Shown here in pieces: positions 1 to 8,976 of a DNA stretch of 64,000 nucleotides; position 1 is the first letter of the stretch, and the number at the start of each line of letters is the position of its first letter. Source of the DNA: DATLLJ01 sp035537875. Its GTDB lineage: Bacteria > Acidobacteriota > Vicinamibacteria > Vicinamibacterales > CAVVIG01. The stretch is taken from NCBI GenBank assembly GCA_035537875.1, contig DATLLJ010000055.1, forward strand, positions 33,452 through 97,451, given 5' to 3'. Made by a program: the position numbers and the translations under genes. The notes beneath the pieces were generated by a model. That model did not search any database. It saw nothing but the letters and a program-made list of their open reading frames with translations, and had not been told where the DNA came from.

Positions 1-1673
1 GAATGGTCGCGCGTCGGCTGTTCGTCTTGAACGAGTTCTGCGACGTCGCCTCGGTCGGGTCGCGACCGGCGTTCGTCGCCGGCCATCGGCGCCTGTTCGA
101 AGCGGCTGCGCTGTGCGAGACGGTGCGGTCGAGCGAGACGGGCAGCGCGCGAGGCGACCCGATGGAGGTGGCGCTCGTCGAGATGGCGCGGGCCGCACTG
201 CCGCACGATTTGCGCGGCCTCGAGCGCATCGACCTCGTCCCGTTCAGTGCCGATCGCCGGCGCATGGCCACGGTCTACGCGGACGGCTCCCGGGTCCTGA
301 TCTTCGCCAAGGGCGCGCTCGAAACGATCCTTCCCCGCTGCGCCTCGTGTGTTGGTCCGGTCGGCGTCGAGCCGTTGACCGAGCCCCTGCGTGAAGAAAT
401 CGTCGCGGCCGAAGCTGCGCTCGCGTCCGACGGCCTCCGCGTTCTCGCATTTGCATATCGGGAGGCCGATGCGCTGCCGGCGCACGACCATCTCGAGGAG
501 GCGTTGACGTTTGCCGGGCTCGTGGGGCTTCACGACCCGCCGCGCCGCGAAGTGCCTTCGGCGATCGCCAGCTGCCACGCCGCCGGCATCAAGGTCATCA
601 TGGTCACCGGCGACCATCCGCAGACCGGCCTGGCCATCGCCAGAACGATCTCTCTGGTTCGCGGGCCGCATCCGAAGGTCGTCGACGGACGCCAGCTCGA
701 GAATCTGTCCGCCGCCCAGCTCCGGTTCGTGCTCGACGAACCGGAACTCGTTTTCGCGCGCGTGTCAGCCGAACAGAAGCTGCGCATCGTCCGGGCGCTT
801 CAGCAGACAGGCGCGATCGTCGCGGTCACCGGCGACGGCGTGAACGACGCGCCGGCGCTCAAGGCGGCCGATATCGGCGTCGCCATGGGCATCAGCGGCA
901 CCGACGTGGCCCGCGAAGCCGCGGACGTCATCGTCCTCGACGACAACTTCGCGAGCATCGTCGCCGCCATCGAAGAGGGGCGCGGCGTCTTCGACAGCAT
1001 CCGGAAGTTCACGACCTACGTCCTGACGTCCAATATCCCCGAGCTCGTCCCCTACCTCGCGTTTGTGCTGCTCCGCATTCCGCTCCCGCTGACGATCATC
1101 CAGATTCTCGCCGTGGACCTGGGCACGGACATCCTCCCGGCTCTCGGTCTGGGGGCCGAGCGACCCGAATCGGACGTCATGTCGCGGCCCCCGAGAAAGC
1201 GGACCGACCGCATCATCGATCGACGGATCCTCGCACGTGCCTATCTCGTGCTGGGCGTGGTGGAAGCCGCGGCCGCGATGGCCGCCTACGCGTTCGTGCT
1301 CACCACAGGCGGGTGGCGCTGGGGCATGTCGCTGCCGACGTCGAGCCTGCTTTATCGACAGGCGACGACCGCCTGCCTGACGGCGATCGTCATCATGCAG
1401 GTGGCAAACGTGTACGTCTGCCGGAGCGAAACCGCGCCGACTCCGCTACGCGGCTGGCTCGGCAATCGCGTCATCGTTGCCGGCATCGTGGTCGAGCTGG
1501 GACTCATTGCCGTTATCGACTACACAGTCTGGGGGAACACCGCCTTCGGCACGGCGCCGATCCACTGGACGGTCTGGTTGGTTCCCTTGCCGTTCGCCGC
1601 CGGGCTGATTGGGGTCGATCGGCTTCTCAAACAGCGACGTCAGGTCCGATCCGCCGTCGGCCCTGGGTCTTAG
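1..1673 (+). CDS. Cation-transporting P-type ATPase (P2-like), 5'-truncated by window edge
   Basis: Carboxy-terminal 556 or so residues of a P-type ATPase that pumps cations across the inner membrane. The reading frame is open at the window edge, and the first residues (MVARRLFV) resemble the segment that normally follows the phosphorylated DKTGT motif, so the missing motif should lie just upstream. Visible parts are the nucleotide-binding domain (GDPMEVAL, near residue 53; KGALETI near 103), the P-domain motifs MVTGDHPQTG (about 200) and VTGDGVNDAPALKAADIGVA (about 275), and a C-terminal membrane region with about six helices that begins at the PELVPYLAF segment. Domain order and the lack of heavy-metal-binding CPx features fit the P2 (Ca/Na/K/Mg-like) group. 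The ion is not decidable from the visible residues. Its 3' end overlaps the convergent PepSY gene by 47 bp. Confidence 0.9.
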   Translation, partial: MVARRLFVLNEFCDVASVGSRPAFVAGHRRLFEAAALCETVRSSETGSARGDPMEVALVEMARAALPHDLRGLERIDLVPFSADRRRMATVYADGSRVLIFAKGALETILPRCASCVGPVGVEPLTEPLREEIVAAEAALASDGLRVLAFAYREADALPAHDHLEEALTFAGLVGLHDPPRREVPSAIASCHAAGIKVIMVTGDHPQTGLAIARTISLVRGPHPKVVDGRQLENLSAAQLRFVLDEPELVFARVSAEQKLRIVRALQQTGAIVAVTGDGVNDAPALKAADIGVAMGISGTDVAREAADVIVLDDNFASIVAAIEEGRGVFDSIRKFTTYVLTSNIPELVPYLAFVLLRIPLPLTIIQILAVDLGTDILPALGLGAERPESDVMSRPPRKRTDRIIDRRILARAYLVLGVVEAAAAMAAYAFVLTTGGWRWGMSLPTSSLLYRQATTACLTAIVIMQVANVYVCRSETAPTPLRGWLGNRVIVAGIVVELGLIAVIDYTVWGNTAFGTAPIHWTVWLVPLPFAAGLIGVDRLLKQRRQVRSAVGPGS

Positions 1674-3169
1674 GGGTGCGGACCAACCGACGTAGTTTCT
1701 TGCCGACCGCGCGCCAGGCCAGCACGAGTCCCGTGACGCACAGCGCGGTCCCGCCGATCATGAAGGCGATCACGACGATGTCCCAGAGCGGCCGGTAGTT
1801 GTACAGCCAAGGGAAGTTCAACGAGTGGAGGCCGTTGTACAGCCAGCGGCGGGCCGCATTGCGATTGCCGTAACTGCGGACGATCGTGGCCGTCTTCGGG
1901 TCGATATAGTGCCGCGTCTCCTCTGCATCGTGTATCAGCGCCAATATGACCGGCAGCGGCTGTTGGCCCGTGCGATCGAGATAGTACCGGTCATACCGGT
2001 CGAGAACCCTGATCTCCACCTCCTGGTCCGCCGCCGCATTCTTCACGATGTCGACGATTCTTGTTCGGTCGAGCTCGTCGATCAGCGCGCCGTCGAGCGA
2101 GATCAGGCGCTCGGTGCCGTCGCCGAGCTGTGCCGCATACAAGGGCTGGCCAGCGAAGGATGTGAATTGAAGCTCTTTCACGTTCAGACCGGCGTGCCTC
2201 GCCAACAGATCGCGGGGATGAAGCGGGGCGAAATCGTCGAGCCGAGCGCGGCCGCGGAGCGCCGCGGCCAGCCTCGCGCCGCCGCCACCGCGCCCCTGTG
2301 GGGGACGCGCCTGCGTGGACAAGGTTGGGGCCCGTTGAGGCGTCGGGAACGGCAGAAACGCCAGCGATCCGCTGAACGTCCAGGTCACGGTGGCCACGCC
2401 GAAGATCAGTCCGAGAATCGTGTGCCAGCGCTTCTGACCGCGAAAGGGAATCCGCGACGGTTCGCCGGCGAACCGGTACTTCCTGGACGGGGAGTACAGC
2501 CACACGCCGAGCACGACGCCGACGATTGCGCCGACGGTCCCGATCATGGCCGCGTAGGTCGTCAATCTGATCCAGACCGGCTGATGCTTCCGCAGCGGGG
2601 TGAAGTACAGCCAGTGCGGAATCGCGCTGGCGTACGCGGCCAGCCGCGACGAGCGCGTCGTGTACTGCAGAACCTCTCCGGAATCCCCGATGTAGAGCTG
2701 CTCGCCGTTCGACCACGAGTACTTCCACAGCGGCCGCAGATTCATCAGCCGGGTACCGACCATCCACTGATCGATCTCGGTGACCGCCTGGACGACCGCG
2801 GCGCTCGCCGGCTGGCCTGTCCAGGAGGCCGCCGCGCGGTCTCGCTGCGACAGGGTGGCCGTTCCCTGCTCCTCGCCTGTATCGGCATACACGACGCGGT
2901 CGCCGAATCTGTAAGCCGGGCGCCCATCGAACGTGTTGAGTCGGATCTGGGCCAGGGGGGGGCACCGAGATGCGATCGGCGGCTTCCTGTGGCGAGAGGA
3001 CGATCTGAGCGGGCTCCAGTGACGGCCACCGCTCGAGCCGATCGCTGGCCCTCATGGCCGGCATGCTCCAATACATCATCCCGATGCCGGACGGGAACCA
3101 CAGGAGGAAGAGCGCGCAGAGCGCGACGCCAAGCCAACGGTGAACAGCGATGAGGAACCTGATGGCCAT
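1627..3169 (-). pseudogene. PepSY-associated membrane protein, frameshifted in a C8 homopolymer
   Basis: The sequence encodes a membrane protein of the PepSY-TM (iron-regulated/flavoreductase-like) type in two frames. The N-terminal part starts at 3169 (MAIRFLIAVHRWLGVALCAL) and reads through PPPGPDPTQHV. The rest, with QYTTRSSRLAAYA and three further membrane segments, continues in another frame to the stop at 1627. The frames meet at eight G on the plus strand (2955-2962). With seven bases there, the coding sequence reads straight through (SVPPLAQIRLNTFDGRPAYR) to give a normal protein of about 513 residues with four membrane helices. This could be a sequencing or assembly error, a genuine inactivation, or a slippage-variable gene; the sequence alone cannot tell which. 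The family is often linked to metal or redox handling in the periplasm. Confidence 0.75.
2955..2962 (-). repeat. C8 homopolymer that breaks the PepSY frame
   Basis: Eight consecutive G on the plus strand (C8 in the coding sense). Removing one base fuses the two halves of the PepSY gene without any other change, and both flanking halves look intact and conserved. Confidence 0.9.
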
Positions 3170-3348
3170 TCAGACAACCAATCGCGGTGAAGGCGCCAAA
3201 CCCTGAAAATATAATCAAGACGCGCCTGACCGGATCCTGAAGAATTGCTGAACATTCCGCTTGCTCAGGGGCCGAAGTTTGCCCCCGACAATCGATCGCG
3301 ATCGTGGCAACATTGAGGGCCATCGGGCATTCCAGAAAGAGGACTGAC

Positions 3349-4461
3349 ATGCGAACCAGCACGCTCCTGGCAGTGGTCCTGATGCTTTTTGCCGCCCCGG
3401 TCGTGGCCCAGACGGCACGTCCCGCATTGGACATCTACGTCGTGGATGTCGAGGGGGGCAATGCCGTGCTCTTCGTCACCCCTTCAGGCGAATCGGTGCT
3501 GATCGATTCCGGAAATGGCGGCGCCGGAGCGATGCGCGACGCCGATCGCATCGTCGCTGCGGCCAAGAGCGCCGGGCTGACCAGAATCGACCATCTGGTC
3601 ACCACGCACTACCACGGCGACCACATCGGCGGTCTGAGCGAGCTCGCCAAGAGGATTCCGATCGCGCACTTCGTCGATCACGGGCCCAACGTCCAACCCA
3701 ATCCGAACACGGATGCGTTTCTTCAGGGCGAGTATCGCGAGCTGTACACCAAGGCGAAGCACACGGTCGCGAAGCCGGGCGACCGGCTCCCTCTCTCGGG
3801 AGTCGAGTGGCGAATCGTGACGTCGGCCGCCCAGGTCGTTCAGGCGCCGCTCGCGGGCGGAGCTTCAGCGAACTCCGACTGCGCGGGATACACGCCGGCC
3901 ACGGCGAACGTCACCGAAGACGACCAGTCCGTCGGCAGCGTCATCACGTTCGGGAGATTCCGCACGATTCATCTGGGCGATCTCACGCTCAACCGACAAT
4001 TCGAGCTGATGTGCCCCGGCAATCGCATCGGGACGGTGGATCTGCTGTTGGCGGCGCGCCACGGCAACGTGAACGCCGCGTTTCTCGTCCATCCCCTTCG
4101 GCCGCGCGCGATCGTCACCAACAATGGCACGCGGAAGGGAGGACAACCCGAGGCGATGAAGATTTTCTACAGCTCGCCCGGAGTGGAAGATATCTGGCAG
4201 ATTCATTTTTCTCAGCTGGCGGGCCAGGAGTACGCCGTCCCCGGCCTCTTCACCGCGAACCTCTACGACAGTCAGCCAGAGACCCTGCCGGTGGCGCCCT
4301 TCGTGGCGCCGCCGCAGGGGCAACAGGCCCCGCCGGCGCCCGAGCACAACGGCACGGCGTACTGGTTCAAGATCTCCGCCCGTGAGGACGGAAGCTTCAG
4401 CGTCGCCAACGCACGGAACGGTTTCAGCAAGACATACGGGCCGAGAACGGCGGGCAACTGA
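3349..4461 (+). CDS. Secreted metallo-beta-lactamase-fold hydrolase (ComEC/Rec2-like)
   Basis: Predicted 370-residue exported hydrolase. The start at 3349 is chosen over an ATG-less extension from 3304 because it follows an AGAAAGAGGA ribosome-binding site and opens a clean signal peptide (MRTSTLLAVVLMLFAAPVVAQ). The mature part has the beta-lactamase-fold metal motif THYHGDHIGG at about residues 86-95, preceded by LIDSGNGG, the usual first strand-loop of the fold. Overall order (DVEGGNAVLF, then LIDSG, then HxHxDH) matches stand-alone relatives of the ComEC C-terminal domain rather than true beta-lactamases. Later histidines (ARHGN, FLVHP) are plausible further ligands. The substrate is unknown. 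It is divergent from the broken PepSY gene, with 179 bp between them. Confidence 0.85.
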   Translation: MRTSTLLAVVLMLFAAPVVAQTARPALDIYVVDVEGGNAVLFVTPSGESVLIDSGNGGAGAMRDADRIVAAAKSAGLTRIDHLVTTHYHGDHIGGLSELAKRIPIAHFVDHGPNVQPNPNTDAFLQGEYRELYTKAKHTVAKPGDRLPLSGVEWRIVTSAAQVVQAPLAGGASANSDCAGYTPATANVTEDDQSVGSVITFGRFRTIHLGDLTLNRQFELMCPGNRIGTVDLLLAARHGNVNAAFLVHPLRPRAIVTNNGTRKGGQPEAMKIFYSSPGVEDIWQIHFSQLAGQEYAVPGLFTANLYDSQPETLPVAPFVAPPQGQQAPPAPEHNGTAYWFKISAREDGSFSVANARNGFSKTYGPRTAGN

Positions 4462-4771
4462 GCTCCGCTGAGAGCCACGACCCACAGTGACGATGAGCCG
4501 TGCCCGTCGTGGTACCCGCGGTACGGCTACTGACGAACCAACGACGGCCAGTTGGTGACCACCGTGATGGGCCGTGCGACGCGGTCTTCGGGACAGGTCT
4601 CATGACGTCGCAATCAGTGCCCGCCCTGCAGGGCGTCCTAGACGCAGAATCTGCAACGATCCCCGGCCGGCCGCCAGTTTCAAGCCCTCATTCCGCGATA
4701 CGTCTCGGCACGCAACGTGCCGTGGACGACGATGTAGAATCGGGCCAGGAGCCCGACGAAGAAGGGCTGAC
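4462..4771. other. Gene-free spacer, no recognised element
   Basis: 310 bp between the MBL-fold hydrolase and the coiled-coil protein. A TAGAAT box at 4735-4740 could be the -10 element for the downstream gene, leaving a leader of roughly 25 nt with a ribosome-binding site. The rest shows no coding character in any frame that I would defend. Confidence 0.4.
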
Positions 4772-5083
4772 ATGTCAAGTGTGGAAGAACGGCTTGCCTC
4801 GCTCGAGGCGAGGGTGGACGCAATGGCCGATTTGGGGACCGGGATCACGGACCTGCGGACCGACGTGAACGGACAGTTCCTGGAGTTGCGGAGCGACATG
4901 AACCGTCAGTTCGCGGACGTGAACCAGCGGTTCGAGCAGGTGGACAGGCGGTTCGAGCAGGTCAACGGACGTATCGATACGCTCGACGCCAAGCTCGATC
5001 GACACTTCACCTGGCTGGTCGGCATCCAGGTGGCTTCGATGCTGGCTGTCGTCGGCGCCTTGCTCGGCGCCTACTACCGATGA
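4772..5083 (+). CDS. Small coiled-coil protein with C-terminal membrane anchor
   Basis: Protein of 103 residues, start chosen at 4772 because it is preceded by GAAGGG at a suitable distance and because upstream codons look non-coding. The N-terminal 75 residues are a charged heptad-type coiled coil (SSVEERLASLEARVDAMADL) with internal repetition (two RFEQV copies, NGQF/NRQF/NQRF series). The last 25 residues form one membrane helix (WLVGIQVASMLAVVGALLGA). This is a tail-anchored architecture found in short coiled-coil proteins of many bacteria and phages. Function is not known; it may be a membrane-tethered spacer or oligomeriser. Its neighbours give no functional clue. Confidence 0.7.
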   Translation: MSSVEERLASLEARVDAMADLGTGITDLRTDVNGQFLELRSDMNRQFADVNQRFEQVDRRFEQVNGRIDTLDAKLDRHFTWLVGIQVASMLAVVGALLGAYYR

Positions 5084-5102
5084 CGCGTGACCCCGCGCCT
5101 CG

Positions 5103-5693
5103 CTACTTCACCGCCTCCCCCGTCGCGCGAGATGAAGCGGTCGTCGTATAGATGAAGTCGCCGAGCGGCGAAGCGTCGCCGTTGGCGGCGTTGCCGGCAG
5201 CATGAAAGATGACAGGGGCATCCCCGGCCGGCGCGGTCCATTCCACCGTCCATCGCGCGGCGCCAGGCTTGACACCGGTGGACCCAGCCTTGGTGTGTTG
5301 CACGTACGTGATACGTCCCGTCTCGTCGGCCACACGCTCGGTCAGCTCGTCGACCGGACGCAGCACTCCCGCGTTCGTCCCCGCGCTCGAACCGCCGTCG
5401 AAGCGCGCCGACAGCTGAAAACCCCCGAAAACCAGTCCCGGCCGCGTGAGATCGACGATAATCGAATATCGTGCCCCGGGCATATACGCAGTTGGCGTGC
5501 CCGACAATGCCAGTCGCCCTTGTGGGTCGTTGAGCGGGTTGTCCCAGTGACACTCGAGGCACGTCATCTCGCCAAAGCCACCGGTCCTCGCCGGAACGGG
5601 TCCTTCGACAAACGGCATGAAGGCCAGTCCAACCAGCGAGACTGTGAAGGTAGCGGCGACCATCAGGATCACGCGAGCTCGGGCGATGCTCAT
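5103..5693 (-). CDS. Exported protein with a c-type heme motif, choice-of-anchor-like
   Basis: About 196 residues. The N-terminal hydrophobic segment (MSIARARVILMVAATFTVSLVGLAF) is a signal peptide or anchor. A CLECH motif follows at about residue 44, the CxxCH signature for covalent heme c, in the context GEMTCLECHWDNPLND. The rest is a beta-rich domain (YSIIVDLTRPGLVFGGFQLS) with a short hydrophobic and basic end, resembling proteins where a CxxCH leader precedes a reelin/choice-of-anchor type domain. Start is uncertain: an ATG at 5723 is also in frame, but 5693 has a TATACT box six bases upstream and would give a leaderless message. Divergent from the propeller protein; probably part of the same periplasmic redox group. 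Confidence 0.65.
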   Translation of the reverse strand: MSIARARVILMVAATFTVSLVGLAFMPFVEGPVPARTGGFGEMTCLECHWDNPLNDPQGRLALSGTPTAYMPGARYSIIVDLTRPGLVFGGFQLSARFDGGSSAGTNAGVLRPVDELTERVADETGRITYVQHTKAGSTGVKPGAARWTVEWTAPAGDAPVIFHAAGNAANGDASPLGDFIYTTTASSRATGEAVK

Positions 5694-5699
5694 CGACGC

Positions 5700-5707
5700 A
5701 GTATATT
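5700..5707. promoter_or_regulatory. Overlapping divergent -10 elements
   Basis: An AT-rich octamer in a GC-rich context reads TATACT on the minus strand (5705-5700), six bases before the ATG at 5693, and TATATT on the plus strand (5702-5707), 14 bases before the ATG at 5722. It may serve both genes. No convincing -35 element is visible for either direction. Confidence 0.4.
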
Positions 5708-5721
5708 CAGAAGGAGGGCTC

Positions 5722-6738
5722 ATGGTTCGTTCACGCTCTTCTCTAGTCTTGGCGATAGTGACGGGACTGTGCATCACGGCTGCCTCCACCCTGCAGGGGC
5801 AGGGCGCCGGCACCGTCGAGGTGGAGTTCACCGATTGGACCGTGCCAACGCCGAACGGTCATCCACACGATCCCGCCTTCGGCAGCGACGGCGGCCTCTG
5901 GTACACCGGACAGCGCGCGAACAATCTCGGTCGCGTTGACATGGCCACCGGCCAGATTCGCGAGTGGACGCTGCCGACGCCCAACTCAGGCCCGCACGGT
6001 CTCGTTTCAGATCGCGACGGCAACATCTGGTACACCGGCAACAGCGCCGGCCTGGTTGGCAAGCTGGATCCGAAGACCGGCAAGGTGACCGAGTACAAGA
6101 TGCCCGTCGCGGCCGCGCGCGACCCGCATACGCCGATTTTTGACAAGAACGGCACGCTGTGGTTCACCGTACAGGGCGGTGGCTTCGTCGGCCGCATGGA
6201 TCCGAAGAACGGCGAGGCCATCCTCGCCCCGGCGCCGCCGAGCAGCCGACCGTACGGGATCGTCATCAGCTCGAACGGCACACCGGTGTTCGACCTGTTC
6301 GGAACCAACAAGATCGGCACGATCGACCCCAAGACGATGGTGATTACGGAGTACGTCCTACCGGAAGGCGCTCGGCCGCGGCGCATCGCCATCGACAAGA
6401 ACGACATCGTCTGGTACACGGACTACGCCCGCGGCTACCTCGGTCGGCTCGATCTGAAGACGAAGGAAGTCAAGGAATGGGCTTCGCCCGCGGGACCCAA
6501 GTCACAACCGTACGGCATCACGCTCACCGATGACGGGGCTGTGTGGTACAGCGAGTCGGGGATCGAACCGAACACGCTCGTGCGGTTCGACACGCAGACA
6601 ACCGCTTTCCAGAAATGGACGATTCCGAACGGCGGGGGTGTCGTGAGACACATGGTTACCGCGCCGAACGGCGACCTCCTGCTGGCGTACAGCGGTGTCA
6701 ACAAGGTGGGCCGCGTGCGGGTCAGGAAGACGACGTAG
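5722..6738 (+). CDS. Exported virginiamycin B lyase-like beta-propeller protein
   Basis: 338 residues starting at 5722, directly after an AGAAGGAGGG ribosome-binding site. Signal peptide MVRSRSSLVLAIVTGLCITAAS, then repeated blades of about 43 residues carrying the signature GxxWYT / LGRxD / ITEY (for example GNIWYTGNSAGLVGKLDPKT, IVWYTDYARGYLGRLDLKT). This is the streptogramin lyase (Vgb)/SMP-30-like six-bladed propeller fold. Most chromosomal members are not shown to act on streptogramins, so an antibiotic role should not be assumed. Its place between a heme-motif protein and a PQQ-type dehydrogenase suggests a periplasmic sugar, lactone or alcohol metabolism role, which is inference. A strong hairpin follows the stop. 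Confidence 0.85.
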   Translation: MVRSRSSLVLAIVTGLCITAASTLQGQGAGTVEVEFTDWTVPTPNGHPHDPAFGSDGGLWYTGQRANNLGRVDMATGQIREWTLPTPNSGPHGLVSDRDGNIWYTGNSAGLVGKLDPKTGKVTEYKMPVAAARDPHTPIFDKNGTLWFTVQGGGFVGRMDPKNGEAILAPAPPSSRPYGIVISSNGTPVFDLFGTNKIGTIDPKTMVITEYVLPEGARPRRIAIDKNDIVWYTDYARGYLGRLDLKTKEVKEWASPAGPKSQPYGITLTDDGAVWYSESGIEPNTLVRFDTQTTAFQKWTIPNGGGVVRHMVTAPNGDLLLAYSGVNKVGRVRVRKTT

Positions 6739-6757
6739 CACCCTCCTCCTTCTCCTC

Positions 6758-6787
6758 CGTGGCACGCCACATGAGTGGCGTGCCACG
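6758..6787. terminator. 13-bp perfect hairpin downstream of the Vgb-like gene
   Basis: Arms 6758-6770 and 6775-6787 are perfect reverse complements (CGTGGCACGCCAC) with a four-base loop ATGA, 20 bp after the stop codon. No T-run follows, so it is not a textbook intrinsic terminator but would still stabilise or end the transcript. Confidence 0.55.
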
Positions 6788-6979
6788 CGAGACCCCCCGC
6801 GCCGCGACCAACTTCGTTTACCGCTTCTCGAACATCCCGAACCATCTGACGACCAGGTAGTAGAATGACCGGCCGAGGCGCCCCTGGCGCGCCAGCGACC
6901 GCGCCAGAGGCCGCTCGCCTGTTTCGAAGGGGAACGCCGAATCGTCGGCCTGGACTCGGTGTGGTGGAAGGGGGCCATC

Positions 6980-8959
6980 ATGTCTGTGCGCACCGCCCTG
7001 GCACTGCTCGTGATTCTGGCGGCGACCGCTATCGGAGACGCTCAGCAAGGCGCCAGCGGGGGCGGATGGACTCGGTACGGCGGCGATCCCGGCAGCACGA
7101 AATACGCCCCGCTGGATCAGATCGACAAGAGCAACGTGTCGCAGCTCCGCATCGCCTGGCAGCGCCCGGCCGTCGATCCCGGCATCTCCTCACGAGTACC
7201 GCAGTTTTCCTATTCGAACAACTTCCGATCCACGCCGCTGATGATCGACGGCGTGCTGTACAGCCCGAATGGCATCGGCCTGGTCGAGGCGTTCCACCCC
7301 GCGACAGGAAAGACAGTCTGGGTTCAGGAGCCGTTTCCCGACGAACCTGCGCAGGGTCTGCGCGGCGACAGCACCCGCGGCGTCACGTACTGGACGGACG
7401 GCAAAGACCGTCGCCTGTACGTGGTGCGCGGCGAGTATCTCATCGCGCTCGACCCGCGCAGCGGACAGCCGATCCCGTCGTTCGGCGAGAAAGGCCGCGT
7501 CAACCTCCGCCCGGGCCTCGGTCCTCGGGCCGCGCTGTACTCCTGGACAGGCGCCCCGCAGGTCTGCCGCGACGTCGTCATCGTGGGTGTCGGGCTCGCC
7601 GCGATGGCGGACAGGCCGGAGAACAAGGAGCAGGCGCCCGGAAACGTCCAGGCATTCGACGTGCGCACGGGCAGGCCGCGCTGGACCTTCAAGGTCATCC
7701 CCGAGCCTGGCGAGGTCGGCGGCGAGACCTGGGAGAAGGACTCCTGGGCGTACACCGGCGCCGCGAACCTCTGGTCGTTAATCAGCGCGGACGAAGAGCT
7801 GGGACTCGCGTACCTCCCGCTGACGAGCGCAACCAACGACATGTACGGCGGCCATCGCCTCGGCGACAACGTGTTCGCCAACACGCTGGTCTGCGTCAGC
7901 TGTCTCACTGGTGCGCGGGTCTGGCACTATCAGATCGTCCACCACGATCTCTGGGACTACGATCTGCCGGCCGCGCCCATTCTCGCGGACATCACTGTCG
8001 ACGGCACCCGAATCCAGGCAGTCGTTCAGCTGACGAAGCAGGCGTTCGCGTTCGTCTTCAATCGCACGACGGGAAGGCCGGTATGGCCGATCGAAGAGCG
8101 GCCGGTTCCGCCGTCCGATACACCGGGCGAACGCACGTCACCCACGCAGCCGTTCCCAACTAAGCCTCCGCCGTTCGACCGGCAGGGAGCCACGATCGAC
8201 AACCTCATCGACTTCACGCCGGCGCTGCGCGCCGAGGCGATCGAGCTGACCAGACAGTGGCGGATGGGACCGCTGTTCACCCCGCCGTCCATCCGGGGAG
8301 ACGGCCCCGGAGCCACCAAGGGGACTGTTCAGTTGCCCGGCTCGGTTGGGGGGGCCGATTGGCAGGGCGGCGCTTTCGATCCGGAAACGGGGATCCTGTA
8401 CGTGCCGTCGATTACCGGGCCCTTCACGGCCGATCTGCTCAAGGGCGATCCCAAGAACACCAACCTCAACTATGTCCCTGGCTTACGCGCGTGGACGCCT
8501 GGCCCGCAGGGGCTGCCTCTGTTCAAGCCGCCGTATGGCCGCATCACCGCGATCGACTTGAACCGGGGCGAGCACGTGTGGATGGTCCCGAACGGCGACG
8601 GCCCCCGGGACCATCCGCTGTTGAAGCCATTGAGCCTGCCGCCGCTCGGATCTCCCGGCCGCAGCTCACCGCTCGTCACCAAGACGCTGTTGTTCGTGGG
8701 CGAAGGCGATCCGATCATGTCGAACCTCGGATCGCGCCTGCTTCCCGAGATGCCCGCATCCATCGCGCCCGGCGCCGGCGGTCGGAAATTTCGCGCGTAC
8801 GACAAGGCAACCGGCGTCGTGCTGTGGGAAACGGAGTTGCCCGCCGGAACAACCGGCGCGCCGATGACCTACATGTTCGAAGGTAAGCAATACATCGTCG
8901 TGGCAGTAGGGAGTCGCGAAGAAGGAAGTGCGCAGCACGTCGCGCTCAGTCTTCCCTGA
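6980..8959 (+). CDS. PQQ-dependent dehydrogenase-like quinoprotein, exported
   Basis: 659 residues. The start at 6980 follows AAGGGGGCC and opens the signal peptide MSVRTALALLVILAATAIGDA. The mature protein shows the tryptophan-docking repeats of eight-bladed quinoprotein propellers (GWTRYGGDPGSTKYAPLDQI, WTFKVIPEPGE, VWHYQIVHHDLWDYDLPAAP, GGADWQGGAFDPETGILYVP, YDKATGVVLWETELPAG). These match membrane/periplasmic glucose- and alcohol-type PQQ dehydrogenases that pass electrons to quinone or cytochrome c. No C-terminal cytochrome domain is fused. The blade before VWHY reads CVSCLTGARVWH, a CxxC pair where relatives usually have no cysteines; it lacks the His needed for heme. The nearby CxxCH protein (5103-5693) could be an electron partner, which is inference. 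Confidence 0.88.
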   Translation: MSVRTALALLVILAATAIGDAQQGASGGGWTRYGGDPGSTKYAPLDQIDKSNVSQLRIAWQRPAVDPGISSRVPQFSYSNNFRSTPLMIDGVLYSPNGIGLVEAFHPATGKTVWVQEPFPDEPAQGLRGDSTRGVTYWTDGKDRRLYVVRGEYLIALDPRSGQPIPSFGEKGRVNLRPGLGPRAALYSWTGAPQVCRDVVIVGVGLAAMADRPENKEQAPGNVQAFDVRTGRPRWTFKVIPEPGEVGGETWEKDSWAYTGAANLWSLISADEELGLAYLPLTSATNDMYGGHRLGDNVFANTLVCVSCLTGARVWHYQIVHHDLWDYDLPAAPILADITVDGTRIQAVVQLTKQAFAFVFNRTTGRPVWPIEERPVPPSDTPGERTSPTQPFPTKPPPFDRQGATIDNLIDFTPALRAEAIELTRQWRMGPLFTPPSIRGDGPGATKGTVQLPGSVGGADWQGGAFDPETGILYVPSITGPFTADLLKGDPKNTNLNYVPGLRAWTPGPQGLPLFKPPYGRITAIDLNRGEHVWMVPNGDGPRDHPLLKPLSLPPLGSPGRSSPLVTKTLLFVGEGDPIMSNLGSRLLPEMPASIAPGAGGRKFRAYDKATGVVLWETELPAGTTGAPMTYMFEGKQYIVVAVGSREEGSAQHVALSLP

Positions 8960-8976
8960 TGGCCAGCTCGAGCTGA

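Noticed and set aside
1825..3153. Plus-strand frame opposite the PepSY gene
   Set aside because: Shadow; the minus strand carries recognisable membrane domains.
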